Source of the DNA: Photobacterium salinisoli
Lineage (GTDB): Bacteria > Pseudomonadota > Gammaproteobacteria > Enterobacterales > Vibrionaceae
Direction: 5' to 3'
Assembly (NCBI RefSeq): GCF_003614885.1
Contig: NZ_QZMS01000007.1
Location: forward strand, 496,001-560,000
DNA: 64,000 bases
Both the position numbers and the translations under genes were made by a program. Within the stretch, counting starts at the first letter, position 1. Every line of letters starts with the position of its first letter. Under the pieces are notes generated by a model. That model was not told the DNA's origin. It worked only from the letters and a program-made list of their open reading frames with translations, and did not search any database. Of this stretch, positions 11,135-20,127 are shown piece after piece.

Positions 11135-12556
11135 CTATTTATGTTGCTGTGCCAGATGTTGATGAATGATCTCTGCCAGACGTCGAATGGCATCTGTGTG
11201 CCTTTCATCCAGTTCAAAAGAAGTATTCAGCCGGAGGCAGTGGTTAAATTGCTTGCCGGGCGAAAACATCTTACCCGGTGCGATCGTAATGTTTTCTGCC
11301 AGCGCCTGCGTGTAAATGGCCATGGTGTCTGAGGTAGCGGGTAATCGCAGCCAGACAAAATAACTGCCTTGCGCAGGCTCAATGTCGACAGCATGGGAAA
11401 GCGTTTGTGTAAGTAGCCTGCACATGGCTCTTTTACGTTTGTCTAAGGTTCGTCTCAGCTGTCTCAGGTGGTGCTCGTAGTTCCGGGTACTGAGGTAATC
11501 AACCAGTGCGAGCTGAATTGGTACGCTGGTGGTCAGGGTACTCATCAGTTGAAGCTTTTGAATGTCTGTGGCCCGTTTTCCGGCGGCCACCCAGCCGATT
11601 CTGAAACCGGCGACCAATGATTTGGAAAAGGATGAACACAGCATCACATCTCCGCTGTCATCAAAGGCTTTGGCCGGAAGGGGTTGCTCATTCCCGGCGT
11701 AGAGTTCGCTGTAAACATCATCTTCAATGAGCGCAACCTGATACTTTTTCAGCAGTGATATTAACTGCCGCTTTTTTTGCGCCGTCAGTGTGAACCCGAG
11801 CGGGTTTTGGTGATTGGTCATCAGCCAGCAGGCCTTGACCGGATGAGACTGGAGCGCTCGTTCAAGCGAATCAAGATCAATGCCGGTCCTGGGATCTGTT
11901 CTGACAGACAGCGCTTTCAGCCCGAAACGCTCCAGCGACTGAAGCGCACCATAAAATGTCGGAGATTCCACCACCACCCAGTCGCCGGGGCGGGTCACTG
12001 CCTGCAGGCTCAGATTCAGCGCTTCGAGCGCACCAGCGGTGATCACAATTTCATCCGGGACAATACGGATACCTTTGGCAGCGTAACGCTGCGCAATCAT
12101 GGTACGCAGTGTGTCATTGCCCGGTGGTAGGTTGTCCAGTGCATTGGAAACCGGCAGGTTTCGGGCGGCATGCATCAGGGATTTATTCACCTGATGTCGT
12201 GGATACAGGTTGGGATCCGGGTAGGCAAAAGCAAAGTTGACCATATAGGGCTTTCTGCTGGCTTGCAGCACATCGAATATGAAACTGTTGATATCGACCG
12301 CCTCGGCTGTTTCGACTGCAGCGTTGTGAGGCAGGGGGCTGATCCGAATATTTTCGGTCACGGTATAACCGGAACGGGGATGCGCGAGCAGCCAGCCCTG
12401 AGATTCCAGTTGCTGATAAGCATGCATGACGGTCATCAGACTCATGCCAGAGTGCGCTGCCTGCTGGCGGAGTGAGGGCATTTTTTCACCGGCACGCCAG
12501 ATACCCGATTCAATTTGATGGCGGATTTGAGACGCCAACTGTTCATATTTCGCCAA
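11135..12556 (-). CDS. MocR-type GntR regulator with aminotransferase domain
   Basis: This 473-residue protein joins an N-terminal GntR winged helix (residues 1-70, with SLRQQAAHSGMSLMTVMHAYQQLE) to a class I aminotransferase domain. The PLP lysine is in SSFSKSLVAGFRIGW. MocR/PdxR proteins sense PLP or an amino compound and control neighbouring genes. The start is TTG at 12556, with GAGG nine bases upstream, and gives the family's usual N-terminus. The gene is divergent from the bd oxidase operon, with 150 bp between, so that operon is its likely target; this is inference. It resembles E. coli YdcR in length and layout. Confidence 0.9.
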   Translation of the reverse strand: MAKYEQLASQIRHQIESGIWRAGEKMPSLRQQAAHSGMSLMTVMHAYQQLESQGWLLAHPRSGYTVTENIRISPLPHNAAVETAEAVDINSFIFDVLQASRKPYMVNFAFAYPDPNLYPRHQVNKSLMHAARNLPVSNALDNLPPGNDTLRTMIAQRYAAKGIRIVPDEIVITAGALEALNLSLQAVTRPGDWVVVESPTFYGALQSLERFGLKALSVRTDPRTGIDLDSLERALQSHPVKACWLMTNHQNPLGFTLTAQKKRQLISLLKKYQVALIEDDVYSELYAGNEQPLPAKAFDDSGDVMLCSSFSKSLVAGFRIGWVAAGKRATDIQKLQLMSTLTTSVPIQLALVDYLSTRNYEHHLRQLRRTLDKRKRAMCRLLTQTLSHAVDIEPAQGSYFVWLRLPATSDTMAIYTQALAENITIAPGKMFSPGKQFNHCLRLNTSFELDERHTDAIRRLAEIIHQHLAQQHK

Positions 12557-12594
12557 TCTTAGCCTCAGATCCCGTGGCTGAATTTACTGAAAAT

Positions 12595-12621
12595 ATAACA
12601 ATTTTTTAATAAAACTGTTAT
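12595..12621. promoter_or_regulatory. inverted repeat in the MocR-oxidase divergent intergenic region
   Basis: ATAACA at 12595-12600 is repeated inverted as TGTTAT at 12616-12621, 15 bases apart. A second imperfect palindrome (AAAAC ... GTTTT) overlaps at 12612-12629. It lies between the divergent regulator and oxidase genes, where a MocR operator would be expected. The assignment is inference. Confidence 0.4.
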
Positions 12622-12706
12622 AGGTTTTAAGTTTGGTTCTGTATCTTTTTTTTCAGTCAGGTTCTTTCAATATAAGCGTACTTTTCAATGTCTCAATAGG
12701 AAGCTT

Positions 12707-14074
<1,368 letters not shown>

Positions 14075-14114
14075 TTCCTGAATGTTTGAATGATTAAGAA
14101 GGAGAAACACAGCG

Positions 14115-15122
14115 ATGGGTGTGGATTTATCGATACTGTGGTTTGGCATTATTGTGTTTGCCACGCTGATGTATATCACTATGGATGGCTTTGATCTGGG
14201 GATCGGTATTTTGATGCCTCTGGTCAAAAGTGATGAACAAAAAGATGTCATGGTGAATTCAGTGGCGCCAGTCTGGGATGGCAATGAAACCTGGCTGGTA
14301 TTGGGTGGAGCCAGCTTATTAGGAGCTTTTCCACTGGCTTATGCGGTGATTATTGATGCCCTGACAATCCCATTAACTGTCATGCTGATTGCGCTTATTT
14401 TCAGAGGGGTGGCGTTTGAGTTCCGCTTTAAAGCATTGCCTTCACATCTGGGATTCTGGGATAAAGCCTTTATGGCAGGTTCGCTGGTGGCTACCTTCTG
14501 TCAGGGGGTTGTGGTTGGTGCCGTCGTAGAAGGGTTTCCGGTTGAGGGCAGGCAGTTTGCAGGGGGGGGATTCGACTGGCTGGCACCGTTTCCGCTGTTT
14601 TGCGGTCTGGGACTGGTGATTGCCTACGCATTACTGGGATGTACCTGGCTGACCATGAAAACAGAAGGAGAGTTACAAGCAACGATGTACCGGCTGGCAC
14701 CAAAACTGCTGTTGCAACTGTTGGCCGTCATTGGGGTTGTCAGTGTGTGGACTCCCTTGGCGCACCCGGATATTGCTGCGCGATGGTTCAGTTTGCCGAA
14801 TTTAATCTATTTTGCCCCTGTGCCGATTCTGACTGCGTTTCTGGCTACACTGTTAGTCACATCAGTGAAAAAACGCCTTGAGGTTCAGCCGTTTGTGGTT
14901 TCTCTGGGGATCATTTTTCTGGGGTTCAGCGGGCTGGGTATCAGCTTATGGCCGAATATTATTCCACCGGACGTGTCAATCTGGCAGGCAGCATCTCCGC
15001 CCCAAAGTCAGGGATTTATGCTGGTCGGTGCCTTGTTCATTATTCCCTTCATTCTGCTGTATACCTTTTGGAGCTACACAGTGTTCAGCGGCAAAGTGGA
15101 TCCGCAGGAAAGCTATCACTGA
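14115..15122 (+). CDS. cioB: cytochrome bd oxidase subunit II, CIO type
   Basis: The 335-residue product is the CydB-family subunit paired with subunit I. The N-terminal motif LMYITMDGFDLGIGIL and the VWDGNETWLVLGG stretch are the family signature, and eight to nine hydrophobic helices follow. AAGGAG is ten bases upstream of the ATG. The gene lies 40 bp behind subunit I and 17 bp ahead of the DUF2474 gene, so the three form one operon. It assembles with subunit I in the inner membrane and does not itself carry the heme ligands. Confidence 0.93.
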   Translation: MGVDLSILWFGIIVFATLMYITMDGFDLGIGILMPLVKSDEQKDVMVNSVAPVWDGNETWLVLGGASLLGAFPLAYAVIIDALTIPLTVMLIALIFRGVAFEFRFKALPSHLGFWDKAFMAGSLVATFCQGVVVGAVVEGFPVEGRQFAGGGFDWLAPFPLFCGLGLVIAYALLGCTWLTMKTEGELQATMYRLAPKLLLQLLAVIGVVSVWTPLAHPDIAARWFSLPNLIYFAPVPILTAFLATLLVTSVKKRLEVQPFVVSLGIIFLGFSGLGISLWPNIIPPDVSIWQAASPPQSQGFMLVGALFIIPFILLYTFWSYTVFSGKVDPQESYH

Positions 15123-15139
15123 CAGGAGCAAAGAGGAAA

Positions 15140-15265
15140 ATGATGACAGATACGGTGAAACAATACGGTTGGCTGGTGCTGATCTGGAGCATGAGTGTGG
15201 CAGCTTTAACCGCTATCTCCTGGCTGTTTCGTGCGCTGATGACAGCTGCAGGTTTAACCGTGTAA
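15140..15265 (+). CDS. DUF2474 small subunit of the CIO-type bd oxidase
   Basis: This is a 41-residue, single-span membrane protein with VKQYGWLVLIWSMSV near the N-terminus and a hydrophobic helix through about residue 30. Genes of this size and pattern (DUF2474) follow CIO-type bd oxidase genes in many proteobacteria and are thought to be the equivalent of CydX, the small stabilising subunit. AGGAGC and AGAGG lie before two adjacent ATG codons. It starts 17 bp after subunit II and is followed by a strong terminator, so it ends the operon. Confidence 0.85.
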   Translation: MMTDTVKQYGWLVLIWSMSVAALTAISWLFRALMTAAGLTV

Positions 15266-15290
15266 GCGAATCACAGCTCGAATAACCAAA

Positions 15291-15324
15291 AAATCCGATG
15301 ACGCGTCGTCATCGGATTTATTTT
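15291..15324. terminator. bidirectional intrinsic terminator
   Basis: A perfect 13-bp inverted repeat (15291-15303 with 15307-15319) has a three-base loop. It has T-rich sequence on the right and A-rich sequence on the left. It ends the oxidase operon and, on the other strand, the small lysine-rich gene. Confidence 0.85.
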
Positions 15325-15334
15325 CACTGAAAAA

Positions 15335-15454
15335 TCAGGCTTTCTTCAGTTTTTTCTTCAGTTTTTTAAGTTTGCCTTCGTGCTTGGCAACTTTTGCTTT
15401 GCGCACTTTAATTTCTTTCTTCAGTTTCTTTGCTTTTTTGGACACTTTTGCCAT
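15335..15454 (-). CDS. 39-residue lysine-rich basic protein
   Basis: The frame encodes 39 residues, beginning MAKVSKKAKKLKKEIK and ending KLKKLKKKLKKA. About half of the residues are Lys or Arg, and apart from one His and one Gly the rest are mostly aliphatic. A well-placed GGAGA lies ten bases before the ATG at 15454, which decides that start over an ATG two codons earlier. It shares the bidirectional terminator with the convergent oxidase operon. The composition suggests an amphipathic, nucleic-acid- or ribosome-binding helix, but this is inference; no family is recognised. Confidence 0.65.
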   Translation of the reverse strand: MAKVSKKAKKLKKEIKVRKAKVAKHEGKLKKLKKKLKKA

Positions 15455-15560
15455 TTTCATTCTCCGGTTTAAATAACGTTTGAGGAAAAATGGCTGACAT
15501 GAAAGGAACTGCTTTCACCTAACCTATCAACCTGGCCACATGCATGTGATAAGCCGCTGG

Positions 15561-15737
15561 TCACTGAGGATGCGAATTTTCTTTCACAAACTGACGGATG
15601 AAACGTCGCACTTCACGTGCGGCGCTGGTATCCATTTCTTCGCATAAAACAACAAAGGCGTCACGCTCCTCACCATTAATTCTGATGATTAACTGGCTGT
15701 CTTTCTTCGTTGCTTTGGATTTCTTGCGACTAACCAT
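15561..15737 (-). CDS. 58-residue ribbon-helix-helix-like protein
   Basis: The product begins MVSRKKSKATKKDSQ and continues with a beta strand (QLIIRIN) and two helices (EERDAFVVLCEEMD and SAAREVRRFIRQFVKE). That is the order of an Arc/MetJ-type ribbon-helix-helix DNA-binding fold. It is below the length usually scored. The start at 15737 has only a weak site (GCCGGC). It lies about 100 bp upstream of the lysine-rich gene on the same strand. A DNA-binding role is inferred from the predicted fold. It might be a solitary antitoxin-like or transcriptional repressor; no toxin gene is next to it. Confidence 0.6.
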   Translation of the reverse strand: MVSRKKSKATKKDSQLIIRINGEERDAFVVLCEEMDTSAAREVRRFIRQFVKENSHPQ

Positions 15738-15926
15738 GCCGGCTCACTATTACACGCACATATACAATGTATATACACGCGATAGTGTTTTAGCAAATCA
15801 GTGATCTGAAATCTGCGCTGACGCAGGAATATTACATATGTTTCATTTAATTGCCGCCTACACATTGACAATCCAGTCAGGCGGAAGGGCCTGTTGGTGT
15901 ATTTCCCAACCCGATCAGGAGTGATA

Positions 15927-16286
15927 ATGAATACTTACTTTGTGATGAAGGACGGTCATCAATACTCGGCGAGTGAAAAAGTCAGCGATGATGAGCTTAA
16001 CCTTCAGTTTGAAGCATGCAAAGCGGCTTCTGTGACCCTTGTGTCAGATACCGTTGTTGCCGAATCTGAGGAAAAAGCCATCAGGCAGGTAAAATCGATC
16101 GCTTATCAAACAACAGCCATCGCGTTGGTGGGGTTAATCAACACCTTATGTATGTTGTTTGTGGCAGAGAGCGCGGTAAACCTTGTGATCATGATGGTTG
16201 CCATTGTATGTATGCTCGGGGTATCCGGCAAAGCCCGGGATCTTGAAAGTGAAGCGTTGAAAGCATTACGCAAAGCGTCGAAATGA
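15927..16286 (+). CDS. small membrane protein, unknown function
   Basis: The 119-residue product starts MNTYFVMKDGHQYSASEK. It has a soluble, beta-rich N-terminal half and two adjacent hydrophobic helices (about residues 62-82 and 84-100), then a charged tail. AGGAG is seven bases upstream of the ATG at 15927, so I reject the earlier in-frame start at 15894. A second small membrane protein follows after 25 bp, so the two are probably cotranscribed. Family not recognised. Confidence 0.7.
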   Translation: MNTYFVMKDGHQYSASEKVSDDELNLQFEACKAASVTLVSDTVVAESEEKAIRQVKSIAYQTTAIALVGLINTLCMLFVAESAVNLVIMMVAIVCMLGVSGKARDLESEALKALRKASK

Positions 16287-16311
16287 TCACTAAGCAACGC
16301 AAGAGATAACA

Positions 16312-16635
16312 ATGATATTAACAATAATAGCGCTGTGTCTGGTGACATCATATTTTTATTGCAATAAAGATGATGTCGTTTATTTTGATGCATTGCTTTC
16401 TTTGCTACTGGTTGTTTTTTATATTACGGCTTATATTTATTTTTCTGCTCACTTTCCCCCGCATATCAAACGCGCAGGCTTTATTTTTGAACTACTGCCT
16501 GCATCATCGCTTTGCGCCATTTTATTTCCTGACTGGAATACCCGTTTCTCACAAGACGTGACTGTCAGGTTGGGATGGGCAGGTTTGTTATTGTCATGCA
16601 TTATGTTGGCATCACTGGTTAATTATATTGGCTGA
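16312..16635 (+). CDS. small polytopic membrane protein
   Basis: The 107-residue product is mostly hydrophobic, with three to four predicted membrane helices (about residues 2-16, 25-45, 57-72 and 85-104). AAGAGA stands seven bases upstream of the ATG. It sits 25 bp behind another small membrane protein and likely shares its transcript. No family or function is recognised; composition is AT-rich at the third codon position, as often for membrane proteins. Confidence 0.6.
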   Translation: MILTIIALCLVTSYFYCNKDDVVYFDALLSLLLVVFYITAYIYFSAHFPPHIKRAGFIFELLPASSLCAILFPDWNTRFSQDVTVRLGWAGLLLSCIMLASLVNYIG

Positions 16636-16772
16636 AAGGTTGTCTGCGTTCAGCGATTGCTTTTGGTTGCGGTAAACAGCGATAAGATACTTTCACTCAG
16701 CAGAGCTAGGGATTTATTCATCGTCTGGATGTCAGTCATTGCCGGTTACATGAGTTTTAACAAGAGCAAGAC

Positions 16773-16832
16773 ATGATGTGGCTTATTGTCTTTATACTGG
16801 TAGCCATAATAAAGCGTATCAATTGGAGATAA
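16773..16832 (+). CDS. possible 19-residue hydrophobic leader peptide
   Basis: Two adjacent ATG codons at 16773 open a frame of 19 residues (MMWLIVFILVAIIKRINWR). Its stop lies two bases before the ATG of the DUF333 lipoprotein gene, and the ribosome binding site of that gene lies within its last codons. A purine-rich AGAGCAAG precedes it. The arrangement suggests translational coupling, but chance is possible. Confidence 0.3.
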   Translation: MMWLIVFILVAIIKRINWR

Positions 16833-16834
16833 GA

Positions 16835-17092
16835 ATGAATAAAGCGTATGTATTCGTTTCAATGGCGGCAGCCTCTTTGCTGTTTGGGTGTGTGAGTCAG
16901 CCAGCGAGCGAACCGGTTGGATCCGCAAACCCGGCTGCCGTGTATTGTGTTCAGAAGGGTGGCAAGCTGGACATGGTGACAGAAGATGGCAAGCGAGTGA
17001 CTTACTGTATTCTGTCTGACGGACGTCGCGTTGAGCAATGGCAATATTTCCGTGATAACCATCCTCAGGTTTCAGAAGCAGAAGCAATGTAA
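16835..17092 (+). CDS. DUF333 lipoprotein
   Basis: The 85-residue product has a lipoprotein signal peptide (MNKAYVFVSMAAASLLFGC), with the lipobox Cys at residue 19. A DUF333 domain follows: NPAAVYCVQKGG, then GKRVTYCILSDGRRVEQW. The two Cys in this domain are probably disulfide-linked. Proteins of this family (E. coli YoaF type) are small envelope proteins of unknown role. GGAGAT is five bases before the ATG at 16835; I reject an earlier alternative start at 16778. A strong terminator follows. Confidence 0.88.
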   Translation: MNKAYVFVSMAAASLLFGCVSQPASEPVGSANPAAVYCVQKGGKLDMVTEDGKRVTYCILSDGRRVEQWQYFRDNHPQVSEAEAM

Positions 17093-17103
17093 ACTTGAAT
17101 CAG

Positions 17104-17130
17104 GGCCACGTGATTAGCGTGGCTTTTTTT
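17104..17130 (+). terminator. terminator after the DUF333 gene
   Basis: The stem GCCACG/CGTGGC has a seven-base loop and is followed by seven T. It lies 12 bases after the stop codon. Confidence 0.85.
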
Positions 17131-17250
17131 ATCTGCGCTGATCCCTTCAGGTTCGTTTACGTAAGTAAATGTAAATGTGCCACTTTCACGGGAAATTTTT
17201 CTGCAGATCAGCGTCTAAAGTGCTTATTAGGAAGTAATAAGGATAATGTT

Positions 17251-17781
17251 ATGTCAGTTCTGGATAATGCTCAGCGCTATGGTGTGATAAGCCGGTTTTT
17301 ACATTGGGGGGTGGCATTATTACTGCTCTGGCAGTTTATGACCGCAGCTACACACGCATTGCTTGAAGATTCGTGGCTGGATGAGCTGATGTGGGCAACG
17401 CATAAGCCGCTGGGTTTTCTGCTGCTAATCATCATTACTTTACGCCTTGTGTGGACGGTGCTTAATGTGTCGCGCCGGCCCGCTTCAATCAGCCGACTCG
17501 CTGCACTGGGTCATAAAGCCTTATATGCACTGATGATAGTCATTCCTACTCTGGCACTGATCAGACAGTATGGTTCTGGCCGTGCCTTTTCGCCTTTCGG
17601 AATTCCCCTAATGGACGGGTTTGAAAGCGCAAAAATTGAGTGGATGGTTGGGCTGGGCAATCTGCTGCACGGAGAGCTGGCCTGGCTGCTTTTAGCCTTC
17701 ACGCTTGGACACATTGTGATGGCGTTCTGGCATCGTATCCGTAAAAGCCATCAGGATGTACTGGCGCGCATGTGGCGTTAA
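17251..17781 (+). CDS. cytochrome b561 family protein
   Basis: The 176-residue protein has four membrane helices. The His residues expected to ligate two b hemes appear in SRFLHWG, ATHKPLGF, ALGHKALY and FTLGHIVM. Members of this CybB-like family pass electrons between quinol and a partner, and some act as superoxide oxidases. AAGGATAATG precedes the ATG at 17251, so a longer reading from 17095, which would start inside the preceding terminator region, is rejected. It stands alone. Confidence 0.88.
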   Translation: MSVLDNAQRYGVISRFLHWGVALLLLWQFMTAATHALLEDSWLDELMWATHKPLGFLLLIIITLRLVWTVLNVSRRPASISRLAALGHKALYALMIVIPTLALIRQYGSGRAFSPFGIPLMDGFESAKIEWMVGLGNLLHGELAWLLLAFTLGHIVMAFWHRIRKSHQDVLARMWR

Positions 17782-17850
17782 CGGACTGTTTATGAAATCA
17801 GTTGCTTTGTTGTACAATCATTCTCATACCAAATACCTGTGGAGAGAATG

Positions 17851-18171
17851 ATGTCAGCACCTATTTTGGAAAACACAGAGCAGCTCGGAGCCATTAATCA
17901 GAAAGTCGTCGCAGACGGGGAAAACCTGCCTGCGGTGACACTCAAAGATGGCAGCAAGGTACAGACCGGAACCGTCGCGACTATGCTGCATAACATTGAG
18001 CTTTATAATGCGGGTCAGCGGGGAATCATCGAGAAAGAGCTGGAGCTGGCAATCCCTACATTGATAAAAGTCGGATTATTTGATCTCTTTAGTCCTGATG
18101 AGTGGGTTAACGGAGCAAACCCGGGTCGCCGCTTCGTCGGTTTAAAAGCCAAGCAATACCTGGCTGGCTAA
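17851..18171 (+). CDS. conserved-looking cytoplasmic protein, unknown function
   Basis: The 106-residue product begins MSAPILENTEQLGAINQ, is soluble and has no signal peptide. It contains an amphipathic central helix (RGIIEKELELAIPTLIKVG) and ends in NPGRRFVGLKAKQYLAG. GGAGAG stands five to ten bases before two adjacent ATG codons. I use the second (17851) for better spacing. It lies between genes for cytochrome b561 and a metallophosphatase, in the same direction but with spaces of about 70-100 bp. I do not recognise the family with confidence. Confidence 0.7.
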   Translation: MSAPILENTEQLGAINQKVVADGENLPAVTLKDGSKVQTGTVATMLHNIELYNAGQRGIIEKELELAIPTLIKVGLFDLFSPDEWVNGANPGRRFVGLKAKQYLAG

Positions 18172-18274
18172 AAGGCGAGAAAAGTAACGATTTGACATTT
18201 GAGTAAAGAAAAGACAAAGCAAGCATTCTGCCCGGCAACATTGTCCCTTGCTAAACTTAAGTTAAGAATAGGCA

Positions 18275-19054
18275 ATGATTCCGGGCGGCTCCATGCACGA
18301 ATACCTTCAGCTCGACCCCCATTACGACATATATTTTCTGTCTGATCCACACGGACAGTATGCGCTGCTGCAAGATGTTCTGAAGGAGGTGGGGTTTCGT
18401 TACCCGCTTGATGGTGAAGTGCGAGACAGATTGTTTATTCTGGGCGATATGATAGATCGAGGCCCGGAATCACTGGCGTTATTGAAAGCCGTGCAGAATT
18501 GCCCGGCCATTTATGCCATTCAGGGCAACCATGAACAAATGGCGCTGAACGCGATGAAAGATAATGCCGATAGATCTTTATGGATCATGAATGGCGGCCG
18601 CTGGCATCAAGATGTTGCTATTGCTGATGTCAGAAAAATGCTGGATTTCGCGGCGGGCTTACCCCTTTGTTATACCCTGCAAATTAACGGCCACCGAATT
18701 GGCCTTGTCCACGCAGCCGTACCTGCGCCTTATGACTGGCAACAGTTCACACAGTGCTGTAACGAGCAGACTCTGAGCAAAGAAGAGCAGCATCATTCTG
18801 TCTGGGATCGGGCTATTTTCACCCATGATGAACACAGTGTTGTCGCTCATATTGACGCGGTGTTGATGGGGCACAACATAGTGTCTGGGCTGAAACCTAA
18901 AGTCAGTGGTAACCGGGTGTATATTGATGGCGGCATGTCAATGGGAGACAGAGGGCTGTTACTGAAATACCGCCGGGGAGGTGAAGTGCTGGAACTGTTT
19001 CAGGCCTATTCTTTCCTGCGGGAACAATCGACCGATGGCTTACTGTGGATTTAA
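18275..19054 (+). CDS. PrpA/PphA-like metallophosphatase
   Basis: The 259-residue protein has the metal-binding motifs of the PPP serine/threonine phosphatase and diadenosine tetraphosphatase family, in order: LSDPHGQ, ILGDMIDRGPES, QGNHEQM, LVHAAVPAP and VLMGHNI. The first motif has Asp-Pro-His in place of the usual Asp-Ile-His. Similar proteins dephosphorylate phosphoserine, phosphothreonine or nucleotides; the substrate here is unknown. Two in-frame ATG codons (18275 and 18293) are equally weak in ribosome binding site, so the exact start is open. No signal peptide, so cytoplasmic. Confidence 0.85.
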   Translation: MIPGGSMHEYLQLDPHYDIYFLSDPHGQYALLQDVLKEVGFRYPLDGEVRDRLFILGDMIDRGPESLALLKAVQNCPAIYAIQGNHEQMALNAMKDNADRSLWIMNGGRWHQDVAIADVRKMLDFAAGLPLCYTLQINGHRIGLVHAAVPAPYDWQQFTQCCNEQTLSKEEQHHSVWDRAIFTHDEHSVVAHIDAVLMGHNIVSGLKPKVSGNRVYIDGGMSMGDRGLLLKYRRGGEVLELFQAYSFLREQSTDGLLWI

Positions 19055-19186
19055 CATGCACGATCGTTCAACTCAGCGAGCGAAATATGGCGTCAGTTTT
19101 CACAAAAATGGTCAAATTCACTGAGCCGGAATATTGGTGAAGAGAGAGTGAATCATGTTGAGATGCTCCGGTGCTTTGGGGGGATT

Positions 19187-19339
19187 ATGGCAGGTGACAA
19201 TTTACCTTCAAAAATGTGTCTTCATTGTCATAGGCCGTTTAGCTGGCGCAAGAAATGGGCACGTTGCTGGGAAGAGGTGAAATACTGTTCTGAGCGCTGT
19301 CGTCGCAATAAACGCAAGCAGAAAATTACCAATCAATGA
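19187..19339 (+). CDS. DUF2256 zinc-finger protein
   Basis: The 50-residue product contains the DUF2256 motif CLHCHRPFSWRKKWARCW followed by YCSERCRRNK, a Cys4 zinc-binding arrangement. The ATG at 19187 has a G-rich site six bases upstream and I reject an earlier ATG at 19148. The 3' end overlaps the convergent SDR gene by 14 bp. In other genomes DUF2256 genes often sit near SDR or photolyase/cryptochrome genes; only the SDR is present here. Function unknown. Confidence 0.85.
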   Translation: MAGDNLPSKMCLHCHRPFSWRKKWARCWEEVKYCSERCRRNKRKQKITNQ

Positions 19340-20030
19340 CAGTGCCGTCGTAAGCCAGAAACTGGCCGGTCTGAGCAGGTGTCAGCGATTGAATGATAGT
19401 TATCAGGTCATTGGCTACACGGTGTGAAGTGAACAGTTTACCTGCAGGCACATTGTGCTGGAATGGTTTAGACAGTGGTGTATCAGTCGTGCCGGGATGG
19501 AGTGCGACGACACAACTTTTGGGTATTGTGCGTTGCCATTCAATACTAATCGATTTAACTGCCATATTGAGTGCAGCTTTGGCACAGCGGTAGCTGTACC
19601 AGCCGCCCAGCCGGTTATCGCTGATACTGCCAACCCGGGCTGATAAGACAGCCAGCCGAGGAGAAGGGCTGTGTTTGAATGCGTTGGTGAAATGCTTCGC
19701 CAGTAATAATGTCGGTAAGGTATTAACGCGAATCATCTCCTCAAAGGCCGCGGCTTCAAATTGTTGCAGATTCTTTTCGGGTTTAATGGTTGCCGAGTGT
19801 AATTTGCCTGCCGTATTAATGATCCAGTCTACTCGCTCCAACTTGCGGGCGAGCTCGGAGACGTCTTTTTCGTCAGTGATGTCGGCACGGTGCCATTGGA
19901 CGGGGCAAGAAAGCACTGGCGGTGGTGTGCTATGCCAAACAGCATGGACATTCACTGAGTCAAGCTGGCTGAGTCTTTCTACCATCGCATGACCAATGCC
20001 GCCGGTTCCGCCTGTGACTAAGATATCCAT
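19326..20030 (-). CDS. short-chain dehydrogenase/reductase (C-factor-like)
   Basis: The 234-residue protein has the Rossmann signature TGGTGGIG near residue 6, the INTAG motif (about residue 70), a catalytic Ser in VLSARVGS and YSYRCAK (Tyr-x3-Lys). The pattern and length match the CsgA/C-factor group of SDR proteins, which use NAD(P)H on unknown small substrates. It overlaps the convergent DUF2256 gene at its 3' end. The ATG at 20030 is preceded by a modest GAAAG. Confidence 0.88.
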   Translation of the reverse strand: MDILVTGGTGGIGHAMVERLSQLDSVNVHAVWHSTPPPVLSCPVQWHRADITDEKDVSELARKLERVDWIINTAGKLHSATIKPEKNLQQFEAAAFEEMIRVNTLPTLLLAKHFTNAFKHSPSPRLAVLSARVGSISDNRLGGWYSYRCAKAALNMAVKSISIEWQRTIPKSCVVALHPGTTDTPLSKPFQHNVPAGKLFTSHRVANDLITIIQSLTPAQTGQFLAYDGTVIDW

Positions 20031-20127
20031 AACCGCTTTCCTTCACTGGTTGTTATATCGTTTGGTGATGATTGTTGCCTGACAGCGCAAGAGACAGAAC
20101 GGGGCGCTGAGGGAGAAAGACGAACCT

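Noticed and set aside
15561-15737. The ribbon-helix-helix protein as an antitoxin of a toxin-antitoxin pair
   Set aside because: No toxin-like gene is adjacent on either side.
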